Source of the DNA: JAMWCX01 sp964352425
Lineage (GTDB): Bacteria; Omnitrophota; Gorgyraeia; 2-01-FULL-45-10
Direction: 5' to 3'
Length of the DNA stretch: 23,666 nt
Assembly (NCBI GenBank): GCA_964352425.1
Contig: CAYGRZ010000028.1
Span: forward strand, 1-23,666
A program made the translations under genes and the position numbers. Position 1 is the stretch's first letter. Each line of letters begins with the position of its first letter. The notes under the pieces were generated by a model, which was not told the DNA's origin, made no database searches, and saw nothing but the letters and a program-made list of their open reading frames with translations. This document shows positions 6,625 through 14,374 of the stretch, piece after piece.

Positions 6625-7585
6625 CGGGCTCCTGCCTCAACAGCATCTTTATCATAGTATCGAAGAATTTTTTCTTCATGTCGAGCCTGTAGAGGTAATT
6701 AGCTTCTTTCGAATCCGCGCCGATCCTCGTGTCGACGAAATACAGCGAATTGTTGCCTTCGTCGTAAAAGACGCTTTGAGGTGTCGCGTTAAATTTATAG
6801 AGGGGCACCGTGTTCGGCGCCGTACCGACGCCCAGCTCCACCACCTTTATATCTTTATCCGTGACCACGATGACATAGCCGGAGCCGGGATACCAGAAGA
6901 CATCGATGATCGGGTCGGCGCTCGTGAAGACCTCCTCCACCTTCGCGGCCATCGCGGACCCTCCGAACGGCTTGCCCGGATTCAGGTACACGACGCCTAC
7001 CGCCGACCGGCTGAAGTAAAGGAACTTGTCCCCGTCGGGGGAAAATTTCTTGCCCGTTAACCCCGAAGGCCAGCCGGCATGGGCGGAAAGCCGCTTCATG
7101 TTGGTCCCGTCCATGTTCGTCCTGAAGAGGCCCGACTTCTTCATGTAGTATATGTAGCCGCTCGCCGATATCGCAAAGTCCGATATGCTGCGCTCGCTTA
7201 TGACCTTCATCTCCTGCGCGATCGGGAAGAGCACGATGCGGTCGGCCCTCGTGACCATGTTCGGCCTGACCACGATCTCCTTCTCCCACGGGTAGAAACC
7301 GTCGCGCCTGACCTCCACCTTGTAGATGCCGGGCTTCAGCTCCTCTATCTGCGCGGGGGTGACGTCATCAAGCATCCTGCCGCTTAAGTATATCGCCGCG
7401 CCGGCCGGCCGGCTCTCGACATACAATATGCCGGTCTTATAGATCCGCAAACGCTGGAAGTCTATCTGGTAGCCCAGCGAATAGGACAGGAGGACCGGCA
7501 GGAGAACGCAGAAGAGTGAGACGCAGAAATAGAATACAACCGCCCTCTTGACCCTGTCGCTTCTTCTCATGTCATCTGCTTTCAT
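6602..7585 (-). CDS. Membrane-anchored PEGA-domain protein with a beta-propeller-like C-terminal region
   Basis: This 327-residue protein has a single N-terminal membrane anchor (about 14-36), then a PEGA domain (about 53-120) containing the family phrases VESRPAGAAIYLSG and GIYKVEVRRDGFYPW. The rest (about 125-310) has repeated short strands such as KKFSPDGDKFLYFSRS, resembling TolB/WD40-like beta-propeller blades. PEGA domains are usually extracytoplasmic and associated with surface structures. A role in binding or sensing an envelope component is an inference. The start directly abuts the rlmN stop (TAGATG), and its 3' end overlaps the glycosyltransferase gene, so the three are co-transcribed. 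A second in-frame ATG five codons later is possible. Confidence 0.8.
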   Translation of the reverse strand: MKADDMRRSDRVKRAVVFYFCVSLFCVLLPVLLSYSLGYQIDFQRLRIYKTGILYVESRPAGAAIYLSGRMLDDVTPAQIEELKPGIYKVEVRRDGFYPWEKEIVVRPNMVTRADRIVLFPIAQEMKVISERSISDFAISASGYIYYMKKSGLFRTNMDGTNMKRLSAHAGWPSGLTGKKFSPDGDKFLYFSRSAVGVVYLNPGKPFGGSAMAAKVEEVFTSADPIIDVFWYPGSGYVIVVTDKDIKVVELGVGTAPNTVPLYKFNATPQSVFYDEGNNSLYFVDTRIGADSKEANYLYRLDMKKKFFDTMIKMLLRQEPDAGYEKR

Positions 7586-8620
7586 CTACAGCCTCGCTAT
7601 CCTCAGCTGCCCGCATCCGGCGTCGATATCCTCGCCTCTCGACGCGCGGTGGGTAACGCTGACGCCGTTATCTTTCAGGGTCTTCAGGAATATTTTTATG
7701 TCCCGCACCGACGGCCCGGTATATTCTTTTATCCGTATCCTGTTATAGGCGATGGTATTCACCTTGCATTTAACGCCTTCCAGGAGCTTTGCGAGCTTCA
7801 GCGCGTCCCGGATGGAACAATTCGCCCCCTTGATCAGTATGTACTCGAACGTTATCACCCTGTCGGTCGCATCGATGTATTTCCTGCAGGCGCTGATCAG
7901 CTCCTTCAGCGGGTACCGCTTATTTATCGGGACGAGCTTCGAGCGCATCGCGTCGTCTGCCGAATGGAGCGACACCGAGAGCTCTACCTGCAGGCCTTCC
8001 CGCCCGAACCTCTCAATCCCCGGGATCAGGCCGCAGGTCGACACGGTGATCTTCCTCGCGCCGATATTGAACGCGTCGGGATCATTCAGGATCCGTATCG
8101 CTTTCATGACATTGTCGTAGTTGTCGAACGGCTCCCCTATCCCCATGAAGACGAGGTTTGTTATTGGCGGGGCGGGGTTTTTTGCTTTCACGAAGAGGAC
8201 TTCATCCAGGATCTCCGATGCGGTAAGGTTGCGGACGAACCCGAAGGGAGCGCTCGCGCAGAAACTGCACGCGAACTTGCAGCCGACCTGCGTGGAGAGG
8301 CATATGGTGCTCCTCTTCCGCTCGGGCAGGAATACGGCCTCGATCGTGCTCGCGTCCTCGAGCCTCAGTAGATATTTCGTCGTGCCGTCGAGCACGGAGC
8401 GCTTCTGGTCGAGAAGGGCGGGATGCGCGATGCGGAACCTTTTCTTCAGCGTGTGGCGAAGCGCCCCGGGCAGGTCCGTCATCTCGTCAAATGACCGCAC
8501 GCCGACCTTGTAGAGCCAGCGCCATATCTGCTTCGCCCTGTACGCCTGCGCCCCGGCACCTATCAGGGCCGCTTCAAGCTCAGCCTTCGAGAGGTTCTTT
8601 ATGTTGATTTTCTCCGTCAC
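7586..8620 (-). CDS. rlmN: Dual-specificity 23S rRNA/tRNA adenine-C2 methyltransferase RlmN
   Basis: RlmN is a radical SAM enzyme that methylates C2 of A2503 in 23S rRNA and of A37 in some tRNAs. The iron-sulfur motif is CKFACSFC (C114, C118, C121). The MGIGEP phrase (159-164) is typical, and C336 near the C terminus, in DAGCGQL, corresponds to the methyl-carrying cysteine (C355 in E. coli). The 344-residue length is normal. Translation starts at a GTG with a GGAG ribosome site four bases upstream. That site directly follows a strong palindrome (8632-8665). The gene sits mid-operon, between a transporter-associated peptide gene and the PEGA-protein gene, with no evident functional link. Confidence 0.97.
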   Translation of the reverse strand: MTEKINIKNLSKAELEAALIGAGAQAYRAKQIWRWLYKVGVRSFDEMTDLPGALRHTLKKRFRIAHPALLDQKRSVLDGTTKYLLRLEDASTIEAVFLPERKRSTICLSTQVGCKFACSFCASAPFGFVRNLTASEILDEVLFVKAKNPAPPITNLVFMGIGEPFDNYDNVMKAIRILNDPDAFNIGARKITVSTCGLIPGIERFGREGLQVELSVSLHSADDAMRSKLVPINKRYPLKELISACRKYIDATDRVITFEYILIKGANCSIRDALKLAKLLEGVKCKVNTIAYNRIRIKEYTGPSVRDIKIFLKTLKDNGVSVTHRASRGEDIDAGCGQLRIARL

Positions 8621-8631
8621 GCTTCTCCATA

Positions 8632-8665
8632 ATTTTTCGGCTGCGCCATCAGGCGGACGAAAAAT
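8632..8665. repeat. Palindrome between the transporter peptide gene and rlmN
   Basis: The outer arms are ATTTTTCG (8632-8639) and CGAAAAAT (8658-8665); an inner stem is CGCC (8644-8647) with GGCG (8652-8655) around an ATCA loop. It fills the 46-bp gap between the two genes and ends just before the rlmN ribosome site. It lacks a T-tract on either side. It may shield or modulate rlmN initiation, or mark an mRNA processing site. Confidence 0.65.
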
Positions 8666-8666
8666 G

Positions 8667-8771
8667 TTAATCCACTTTCTTCTTCGTCAGTATCTTATAA
8701 AAGCTGAACGCACAGAGGGAGATTATGATCCCCCACGAAAGGATCATGAAGATCCAACCCGATATCTTCAT
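8667..8771 (-). CDS. 34-residue single-span membrane peptide, probable NSS transporter small subunit
   Basis: This short frame encodes one hydrophobic span (about residues 5-26, from GWIFMILSW onward) and a basic tail ending KILTKKKVD. Its ATG overlaps the TGA of the upstream sodium symporter gene in an ATGA arrangement, the usual sign of translational coupling. Single-span peptides next to NSS-family transporters are known, notably MetS, which is needed with MetP for methionine and alanine uptake in Corynebacterium. The position, size and topology here match that pattern, although sequence similarity to MetS is not obvious. The size makes this gene easy to miss. The alternative is a chance open frame, which the exact overlap and hydrophobic pattern make unlikely. 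Confidence 0.75.
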   Translation of the reverse strand: MKISGWIFMILSWGIIISLCAFSFYKILTKKKVD

Positions 8772-10324
8772 CGCGCCGCCGCCTTTCGTTTCCTGCGCCA
8801 GGCCAGCTTCACCAGCACCGCGAGCGCCAGGAAGAGCGCAAGCAGGAATATCCTTGTCGCCATGACGAAAGGCCTGTCCGCGTCCGAGACCATCTCCATC
8901 GACATGATCGGTATCCACTCCTGCCAGAACCACATCCCGAGGATAAAGAAGAGGAAGAGCGGCGTGACGTATTTGATTATGAACTTGTAGATGCCCGGCA
9001 CCCTCATGTCCGCGCCGTGGTGTATCTCCTCCCACGCCCGCTCCATGCCGAAGACCCACGCGAAGAGTATTATCTCGATCGTCGCGAACGCGACGAGACA
9101 GAAGGTGCCGCCCCAGAAGTCAAGCTCATTGACCACGCCCTTGCCGAGGAAAAAAATCGCCGGCTGGCATAGTATAAAGGCGACCACGCCGAATATACAC
9201 ACCGCCTTCTTGCGCGTCAGGTTGAACTCGTCCTCGAGGAAGGCGATGGCCGGCTGGGCGAGCGACACCGACGAGGTGATGCCCGCCAGGAAGAGGAGGA
9301 GAAACCACGCGCCACCGAAGAACGTGCCGAAGAGCATCTTCTGGAATATGAGCGGCATGGTAACGAAGCCGAGATTGAAGGCCCCGCCCCTGGCTATCGC
9401 GAGGATTTTTTCCGGGCCGAAGAACGCGAACGCAGCAGGGATGACGATGCTTCCGCCGATGATTACCTCGGCGAATTCATTGAGGCTCGAGGCCGAGACT
9501 CCCGAGAGGACGACGTCGTCGCCCTTAGAGAGGTAGCTTGCATACGTCAGGATGACACCGATGCCGACACTCAGAGTGAACAGTATCTGCCCTGAAGCGG
9601 CGAGCCATACCTTCGCGCTCTTAAGCGCGCTGAAATCGGGATTCCAGAGAAAACCGAGCCCGCTTACAAGGTTCCAGTCCGGTTTCGCCGGATCCGGCGC
9701 TCCAAGCGCAAGGACCCTGGCCGCGAGTATTATCCCGCATATGAAGAGAAGCGGCATGGCTATGTTGCACAATTTTTCTATACCGCCCTTTATCCCGAAG
9801 TATATGACCCACATGTTCAGGAGGAATGTAGCTATGAAGAAAATATATGCCGGCCCGATCCCGGAAAAATACTGATTATGCTCGAGCCCCTGAAAACCTC
9901 TCAGGAAGGACTGCATCGCCCCTTCCGTCGTTGCTGCAGCATATTTACCGGTGAGAGCAAAGAAGCTGTAGGCGAGCGTCCAGGATTCTATGTAGGTATA
10001 GTAGATGAGGATGACGAGCGGGCCAAAGATGCCGATGACGCCGAAGTATTTTATGAAGCGGTTCTTCTGCCACATCGTGTGGAATATGCCGGGCGCTGTG
10101 CCGTGGCCGAATCCGCCGCCGTAGCGGCCGAGCGTCCATTCCACCCACATCAGAGGGATGCCCAGGAGAAAGAGCGATATGAAGTACGGTATCATGAAGG
10201 CGCCGCCACCGTTCGACGCCGCCTGGACGGGGAAACGCAGGAAGTTCCCCAGCCCGATAGCGCTGCCGGCGACCGCCATGATGATGCCGAGCCTTGTCCC
10301 CCATGCCTGCCGTTTTTTCGCCAT
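8768..10324 (-). CDS. Neurotransmitter:sodium symporter (NSS) family transporter
   Basis: This 518-residue polytopic membrane protein of the NSS (SNF) family carries the hallmark first-helix motif at residues 20-32 (GSAIGLGNFLRFP), where bacterial homologues such as LeuT bind sodium and the amino-acid substrate. About 12 membrane spans are expected. Family members import amino acids or related amines using the sodium gradient. The substrate cannot be read from the sequence. Its upstream neighbour, an aminotransferase 15 bp away, suggests that it supplies that enzyme's amino donor. The Rnf complex encoded elsewhere in the window could provide a sodium gradient if it is sodium-coupled. A 34-residue membrane peptide gene overlaps its stop codon. 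Confidence 0.95.
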   Translation of the reverse strand: MAKKRQAWGTRLGIIMAVAGSAIGLGNFLRFPVQAASNGGGAFMIPYFISLFLLGIPLMWVEWTLGRYGGGFGHGTAPGIFHTMWQKNRFIKYFGVIGIFGPLVILIYYTYIESWTLAYSFFALTGKYAAATTEGAMQSFLRGFQGLEHNQYFSGIGPAYIFFIATFLLNMWVIYFGIKGGIEKLCNIAMPLLFICGIILAARVLALGAPDPAKPDWNLVSGLGFLWNPDFSALKSAKVWLAASGQILFTLSVGIGVILTYASYLSKGDDVVLSGVSASSLNEFAEVIIGGSIVIPAAFAFFGPEKILAIARGGAFNLGFVTMPLIFQKMLFGTFFGGAWFLLLFLAGITSSVSLAQPAIAFLEDEFNLTRKKAVCIFGVVAFILCQPAIFFLGKGVVNELDFWGGTFCLVAFATIEIILFAWVFGMERAWEEIHHGADMRVPGIYKFIIKYVTPLFLFFILGMWFWQEWIPIMSMEMVSDADRPFVMATRIFLLALFLALAVLVKLAWRRKRKAAAR

Positions 10325-10339
10325 TACCGCACCGTCCTC

Positions 10340-11758
10340 TTACGCGGTCTCTTTGATCGCCCTGGCAAGCGCTTCTTCGAAGAGCTCGACACCGAGGTCG
10401 ATCTCTTTTTCGGTGATGAAGAGCGAAGGCGCCAGCGTAAAGACATTCTTGTAGTACCCACCCACGTCGAGTATGAGCCCCCGCCTCTTCCCGCCGGCTG
10501 AGAGCGTGCCGCTTAAGCCTATCTCCTCGATCCTGTCGGTGAGCGCCTTGTTCGGCGTGTAGCCGTCCTTCTGGCACATCTCTATGCGCAGCGCCAGTCC
10601 CAGCCCGTCCACATCGCCTATCTGCGGGTACTTCTTCTGGAGGGATTTGAGGCGCGATATGAAGTATTTGCCCTTCTTCGGGACCTCGGTCGCGAAATCA
10701 TGCTCTTCCATGAGTTTCATCGTCGCGAGTCCCGCCGTCGTGCCGAGCGGGTTCGACGAAAATGTCGAGTGCGTCGAGCCCGGCCCGAAGACCTTCGGTG
10801 ATATCAGTTTCTCCTTTGCCCATAAGCCGGAGATCGGGTTCATGCCGTTGGTGAGGGATTTGCCGAATACGATGATATCGGGCGAGACGCCAAAATGCTC
10901 GATCGCCCAGAACTTGCCCGTGCGGTAGAATCCCATCTGGATCTCGTCGTCAACGAACAGGATATTGTACCTGTCGAGGATGACCTTCAGGCCCGAAAGA
11001 TACTCAGGCGGCGGTATGACGTAGCCGCCGGTCCCCTGAATCGCCTCCACGTAGAAGGCGGCGAACTCGCAGGCGTTGGTCTTCTTGTTGACGACGCCGT
11101 AATATTCTGTTTCGAAAAGTTTTTCGAACTGCTGCAGGCAGAAGAGCCCGCAGGAGTCCCGCTTCATCGCATACGAGCACCTGAAGCAGTACGGATACGG
11201 CACAAAGAGCGCCCTGTCGCCGAAATGGCCGTACTTCTCGCGGTAGCGGTAGCTCGAAGTGATCGCTGTCGCGCCCAGTGTCCGGCCGTGATACCCGCCC
11301 ATGAACGCGAACATCAGCGTCTTGCCGGTATGGCTCCTGACCAGTTTGAGCGAATCCTCGACGGCAGCGGACCCGCCTACGTTAAAATGGACCCTTCCCG
11401 CCTCTTCGAACGTCATCTCGATGCGCTGCGCGATCTTTGCGGCGAGCAGTATCTTCTCCTCGTGCAGGTACTGGCACGCCAGCTGCGGCAGCTTGTCGAT
11501 CTGAAGCTTGAGAGCGTTTGCGACCATCTCGTTGCCGTACCCGAAGTTGACACCCGAGTAAAGCATCTGAAGATCGAGAAATTCGACGTCCCTGTCGTCG
11601 TAGAGGAAGGAGCCCTGGCATCTCTTGAAGATGTTGGGATGGGGCACGTAGTGGACGGTATCGCCCCACGAACAGTACTTCTCCTCGAGTTTTAAGAGAT
11701 CGTCTGCGGTAAGTTCTTGTGCGGTCTTTTTGGCCGTGGTCTTTTGCTTTTGAGTCAT
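10340..11758 (-). CDS. Class III PLP-dependent aminotransferase
   Basis: This is a fold-type I class III aminotransferase, the family of 4-aminobutyrate, ornithine, acetylornithine and putrescine aminotransferases and some amino-acid racemases. The PLP lysine is K300 in DIIVFGKSLTNG, the cofactor-binding acidic pair is in FVDDEIQMGFYRTG (268-281) and the GGSAAVEDSLKL phrase (128-139) is typical. The first dozen residues are lysine- and threonine-rich and probably disordered. Four cysteines (C191, C194, C203, C207) form a compact group; similar cysteine loops occur in some archaeal-type members. With agmatinase and arginine decarboxylase genes about 3 kb upstream, putrescine or a downstream amine is a possible substrate, but this is only inferred. 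A GAGGAG site precedes the ATG. It leads the operon containing the NSS transporter. Confidence 0.9.
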   Translation of the reverse strand: MTQKQKTTAKKTAQELTADDLLKLEEKYCSWGDTVHYVPHPNIFKRCQGSFLYDDRDVEFLDLQMLYSGVNFGYGNEMVANALKLQIDKLPQLACQYLHEEKILLAAKIAQRIEMTFEEAGRVHFNVGGSAAVEDSLKLVRSHTGKTLMFAFMGGYHGRTLGATAITSSYRYREKYGHFGDRALFVPYPYCFRCSYAMKRDSCGLFCLQQFEKLFETEYYGVVNKKTNACEFAAFYVEAIQGTGGYVIPPPEYLSGLKVILDRYNILFVDDEIQMGFYRTGKFWAIEHFGVSPDIIVFGKSLTNGMNPISGLWAKEKLISPKVFGPGSTHSTFSSNPLGTTAGLATMKLMEEHDFATEVPKKGKYFISRLKSLQKKYPQIGDVDGLGLALRIEMCQKDGYTPNKALTDRIEEIGLSGTLSAGGKRRGLILDVGGYYKNVFTLAPSLFITEKEIDLGVELFEEALARAIKETA

Positions 11759-11770
11759 GGTAGTCTCCTC

Positions 11771-11796
11771 TTATCCTTCGACGTCGCTCAGGATAA
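11771..11796. repeat. Palindromic element before the aminotransferase gene (CTGAGCG-core family)
   Basis: The arms TTATCCT (11771-11777) and AGGATAA (11790-11796) enclose a 12-base loop. On the minus strand the core reads CTGAGCGACGTCGAAG, matching the core of 4611-4638 at 12 of 16 positions, while the arms differ. Its gene-proximal arm runs directly into the aminotransferase Shine-Dalgarno. Its other arm overlaps the terminator hairpin at 11795-11822 by two bases. Confidence 0.7.
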
Positions 11797-11822
11797 AACC
11801 CTGAATTCTATAGAAGGGTTTT
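11795..11822 (-). terminator. Probable terminator of the malQ-HAD unit
   Basis: AAAACCCT (minus strand 11822-11815) pairs with AGGGTTTT (11802-11795) around a 12-base loop that contains the HAD-gene stop codon. The T-run is only four bases and then continues TTTTATCC into the neighbouring palindrome. Because no convincing promoter is visible between here and the aminotransferase gene, partial read-through is likely. Confidence 0.55.
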
Positions 11823-12455
11823 AAAATACGCATGGACGTCTTTCAGGTTTTTGATCGGGATATATTTGATCTTTTCTCTCCTGCAATACTTTCTGAGATT
11901 CCCTTTAGCGAAGACAATATCAACGTTCTTCGACGGGCAGACATCGGACAACCCATCACCCGCATAAGCGGTGGTCGTGCCCTTCCCGATATTCGCTATC
12001 AGGTTCGACTTCTTGCAATGGGCGCACTTCCTGCAGTCCTTGTTCAGGAACGGAAAGCTCGGCGTGAGAGCGCCCCCCGACACCTTCAGGCGGTTGCAGA
12101 AGAAGTCGACACCGCGGATGCCGTTATGTTTCAGCACGCGGCTGAGTATATAATCGAAGTCATCGCTCAGGATCACCGCCCTGACCTTCTTCGACCTCAA
12201 AAACCGCGCCAGCTTCCTGAACGAAGGATCAAGCGGAACGGTCTTCAGGTATTGATCAAGCCCTCTCTTCGTGATACGGATGCCCCTGATCTGGCCATCG
12301 AGACACAGCCTCGACCCGATCGCCCCGGCCTTCCACTTCTTCTCGAGCGCAATCCATGTGTCATCCCCGGAAAAGCGCTCGAGCATATCATCGAGGACAT
12401 CGAACTTTGTTATGGTATTGTCAAAATCAAAGAAGACGGTGTAGCGCCCAGGCAT
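11808..12455 (-). CDS. HAD-family (MtnX/SerB-like, subfamily IB) phosphatase
   Basis: This 215-residue haloacid-dehalogenase phosphatase has the nucleophile motif DFDNT (D10, D12), motif II in ILSDDF (S97) and motif IV GDGLSD (166-171, D171). Such enzymes hydrolyse small phosphomonoesters in the cytoplasm. A C-x2-C-x2-C group (C141, C144, C147) before motif IV resembles the cysteine-rich stretch of MtnX-like members of the methionine salvage pathway, but no other salvage gene is present and the substrate is unknown. The frame stays open upstream into malQ, but I place the start at 12455: its ATG follows the malQ stop by one base (TAGGATG), a GGGAGGAG site precedes it and the catalytic motif falls at the normal distance. 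Confidence 0.85.
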   Translation of the reverse strand: MPGRYTVFFDFDNTITKFDVLDDMLERFSGDDTWIALEKKWKAGAIGSRLCLDGQIRGIRITKRGLDQYLKTVPLDPSFRKLARFLRSKKVRAVILSDDFDYILSRVLKHNGIRGVDFFCNRLKVSGGALTPSFPFLNKDCRKCAHCKKSNLIANIGKGTTTAYAGDGLSDVCPSKNVDIVFAKGNLRKYCRREKIKYIPIKNLKDVHAYFKTLL

Positions 12456-12456
12456 C

Positions 12457-14280
12457 CTACAAGCTCCTCCCGGAAGAGGAGACCAGCTCTTTGATCGTAC
12501 CGCATACCTTATTCTTGAGCAGGTCCTCAAGCGCAAGCGGGATGGTGAGCGACCAGTTGGTCTTCGCCACAGTCCCGGGCTTGTTCACCCTGTACGTATA
12601 CGGGTCGCCTTTGAATATATCCGCCGTATACAGATAATCTATGATGAGCTCTATGCTGAAGATTGACCGTGAGCCGAGCGTCACCTGCAGCGCCGCGGCC
12701 GCGATCCCGGCATCCGCCTCCTCGCGCATATCGCCTTTCAGTTTCAATTGCTTCCAGAGCTTTTCCTTCTCGAGATATGAGTTCTCGTACATGTCGATGA
12801 AGTCCAGGAGCTCCTGCTCGGGCTTCCCGAGGACGTACGCGAGGATCTCCTTCGACGTCACGGACGCACGCCAGCGCAGGCGTCCGCGCCTGGATCGCGC
12901 GCCGTCGAAAAGCCTTTCCCTGACGGCCCCGAGATCTATCCCCCGCTCGCGGCACTTCCGGACGAAGAGCGCCTCGTCGACCGTGCCGGCCTCGTTTTCC
13001 CACCACGCGGCCCAGTTCGTCGTGTCGTGCGTCGAGAGCATCGCCACGGAGAGCTCGCGGTATTCTTTCGGCGGCAGGAAATCGTGCCTGGTCTTCCAGT
13101 CCTTCACCCACCGCTGGACATCGTTGCCCGGGATGCCGAATTCTTTCAGCGTCTCGGGACACGCTTTCGGTATCATGCCGAGGTCTTCCGCGCAGAGGAG
13201 CATACGTGTGTTCTTCAGCATGACGGACAAGAGCTGCCTGCCGTGCTCGCCCCATATGTTCTGGTCGGCCGGGTCGAAGACGCCGTTTAACCCCTCGTTC
13301 TCGGCCGGCTCGGTCTGGCGGATGCTCCATATGCGGAAGAACCCGACCGCATGGTCTATCCTCAGGATATCGTAAAAGTTCTCGGCGTATCCGAGCTTGG
13401 CTTTCGGGTATCTGTATTTATCGGCGGCTATCGCGTCCCAATCGTACGTCGGCATGCCCCATCGCTGTCCTTTGGCGCAGTACATGTCGGCCGGCGCTCC
13501 CGCCGAGAAATCGAGTTTGAAGAACTCCGGATGCGCCCATACATCGGCGCTGTCCCGCGATATCAGGATCGGAAGATCCCCTTTCATCAGTACACCTTTC
13601 GACCGGGCATACTCCCTGGCGGCGCTAAACTGGCTGAACGCGACGTACTGCATCCATTTCTGGAAGGCGATCTGTCTCTCGTGCTCTTTATAGAAGGACC
13701 TGAGGCTGCGGCTGTCGCGGTTCTTGAAGCCTTCTTCCCAGTCGTACCAGGGCTTCCCGGCATGGTGGTTCTTCAGGACCTTGAATATGGCGAAGTCCTC
13801 GACCCAGTACTTATTGGTGTCGGTAAATTTCTTTAAGTCCGCGCCGCCCGGCTCGTCGCCGGCGGCGAGAAACAGGTCCCAGAGGACCTCCCGCTTGGCC
13901 TCCTTAATCGCGTAATCGACATGGGGCGAGCCGGCAGGGAGCAGCTTCTTCACCGTATCTATCTTCGCCTTTATGGCCCTACCTTTGGCGGACGGCAGGA
14001 CGCCGAGAGAGATATATGTCGGTTCCAGGGCAAATGAGCTTATCGCGTCGTACGGGCAGAAGGTCGATCCGATCTCGTTCATCGGGAGCAGCTGGATGAT
14101 CGAGCAGCCCGTCCCGGCGCAAAAGTCGACGAGGAGCTTCAGGTCGGCGAGGTCACCGATGCCGACGCTGTCTTTGGAATATACTGAAAAGAGCGGAACG
14201 AGAAGGCCGGCCCTCTTTCGGGTGCCTATCCTCTTCCACGTATCGCCCGAAAGCGTGCCGAGTAAGCTGTCCTTTGGCAT
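12457..14280 (-). CDS. malQ: 4-alpha-glucanotransferase (amylomaltase)
   Basis: MalQ (GH77) transfers maltosyl and longer glucan segments between alpha-1,4-glucans in maltodextrin or glycogen metabolism. The 607-residue protein shows the GH77 signatures: the early GSTFCPYDAISSFA substrate loop (71-84), GQRWGMP (271-277), the nucleophile aspartate in RIDHAVGFF (D309), the acid/base glutamate in AEDLGMIP (E365) and the third acid in STHDTTNW (D419). The length exceeds that of the minimal Thermus enzyme (500). The frame extends 15 codons further upstream, but an AGAGGAG ribosome site lies five bases before the ATG at 14280, and a promoter start near 14317 allows it. It is cotranscribed with the HAD phosphatase gene, one base apart. 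Confidence 0.96.
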   Translation of the reverse strand: MPKDSLLGTLSGDTWKRIGTRKRAGLLVPLFSVYSKDSVGIGDLADLKLLVDFCAGTGCSIIQLLPMNEIGSTFCPYDAISSFALEPTYISLGVLPSAKGRAIKAKIDTVKKLLPAGSPHVDYAIKEAKREVLWDLFLAAGDEPGGADLKKFTDTNKYWVEDFAIFKVLKNHHAGKPWYDWEEGFKNRDSRSLRSFYKEHERQIAFQKWMQYVAFSQFSAAREYARSKGVLMKGDLPILISRDSADVWAHPEFFKLDFSAGAPADMYCAKGQRWGMPTYDWDAIAADKYRYPKAKLGYAENFYDILRIDHAVGFFRIWSIRQTEPAENEGLNGVFDPADQNIWGEHGRQLLSVMLKNTRMLLCAEDLGMIPKACPETLKEFGIPGNDVQRWVKDWKTRHDFLPPKEYRELSVAMLSTHDTTNWAAWWENEAGTVDEALFVRKCRERGIDLGAVRERLFDGARSRRGRLRWRASVTSKEILAYVLGKPEQELLDFIDMYENSYLEKEKLWKQLKLKGDMREEADAGIAAAALQVTLGSRSIFSIELIIDYLYTADIFKGDPYTYRVNKPGTVAKTNWSLTIPLALEDLLKNKVCGTIKELVSSSGRSL

Positions 14281-14323
14281 ATTTCTCCTCTTTGGTATTA
14301 TAAGCGCAGTTATGACAATATAC

Positions 14324-14351
14324 ATTATATAATCGGCACAGGCTTCGTCAA
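14324..14351 (-). promoter_or_regulatory. Sigma-70-type promoter of malQ
   Basis: On the minus strand TTGACG (14351-14346, 5 of 6) is followed after 16 bp by a perfect TATAAT (14329-14324). The expected start near 14317 gives a leader of about 37 bases with a good ribosome site. The promoter lies in the 94-bp gap after pdaD. Confidence 0.82.
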
Positions 14352-14374
14352 TAGAATTATTGGATGCGCTTCCC

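Noticed and set aside
11111..11128. Palindrome TTCGAAAA-GT-TTTTCGAA inside the aminotransferase gene
   Set aside because: It encodes an ordinary repeated Phe-Glu pattern (FEKLFE) in a conserved frame, with no insertion relative to family layout; a chance palindrome is the simpler reading.
12527..13330. Open frame of 267 codons on the minus strand inside malQ
   Set aside because: It is out of frame with malQ, whose catalytic motifs run through the region, and its composition is typical of an alternate-frame artefact.
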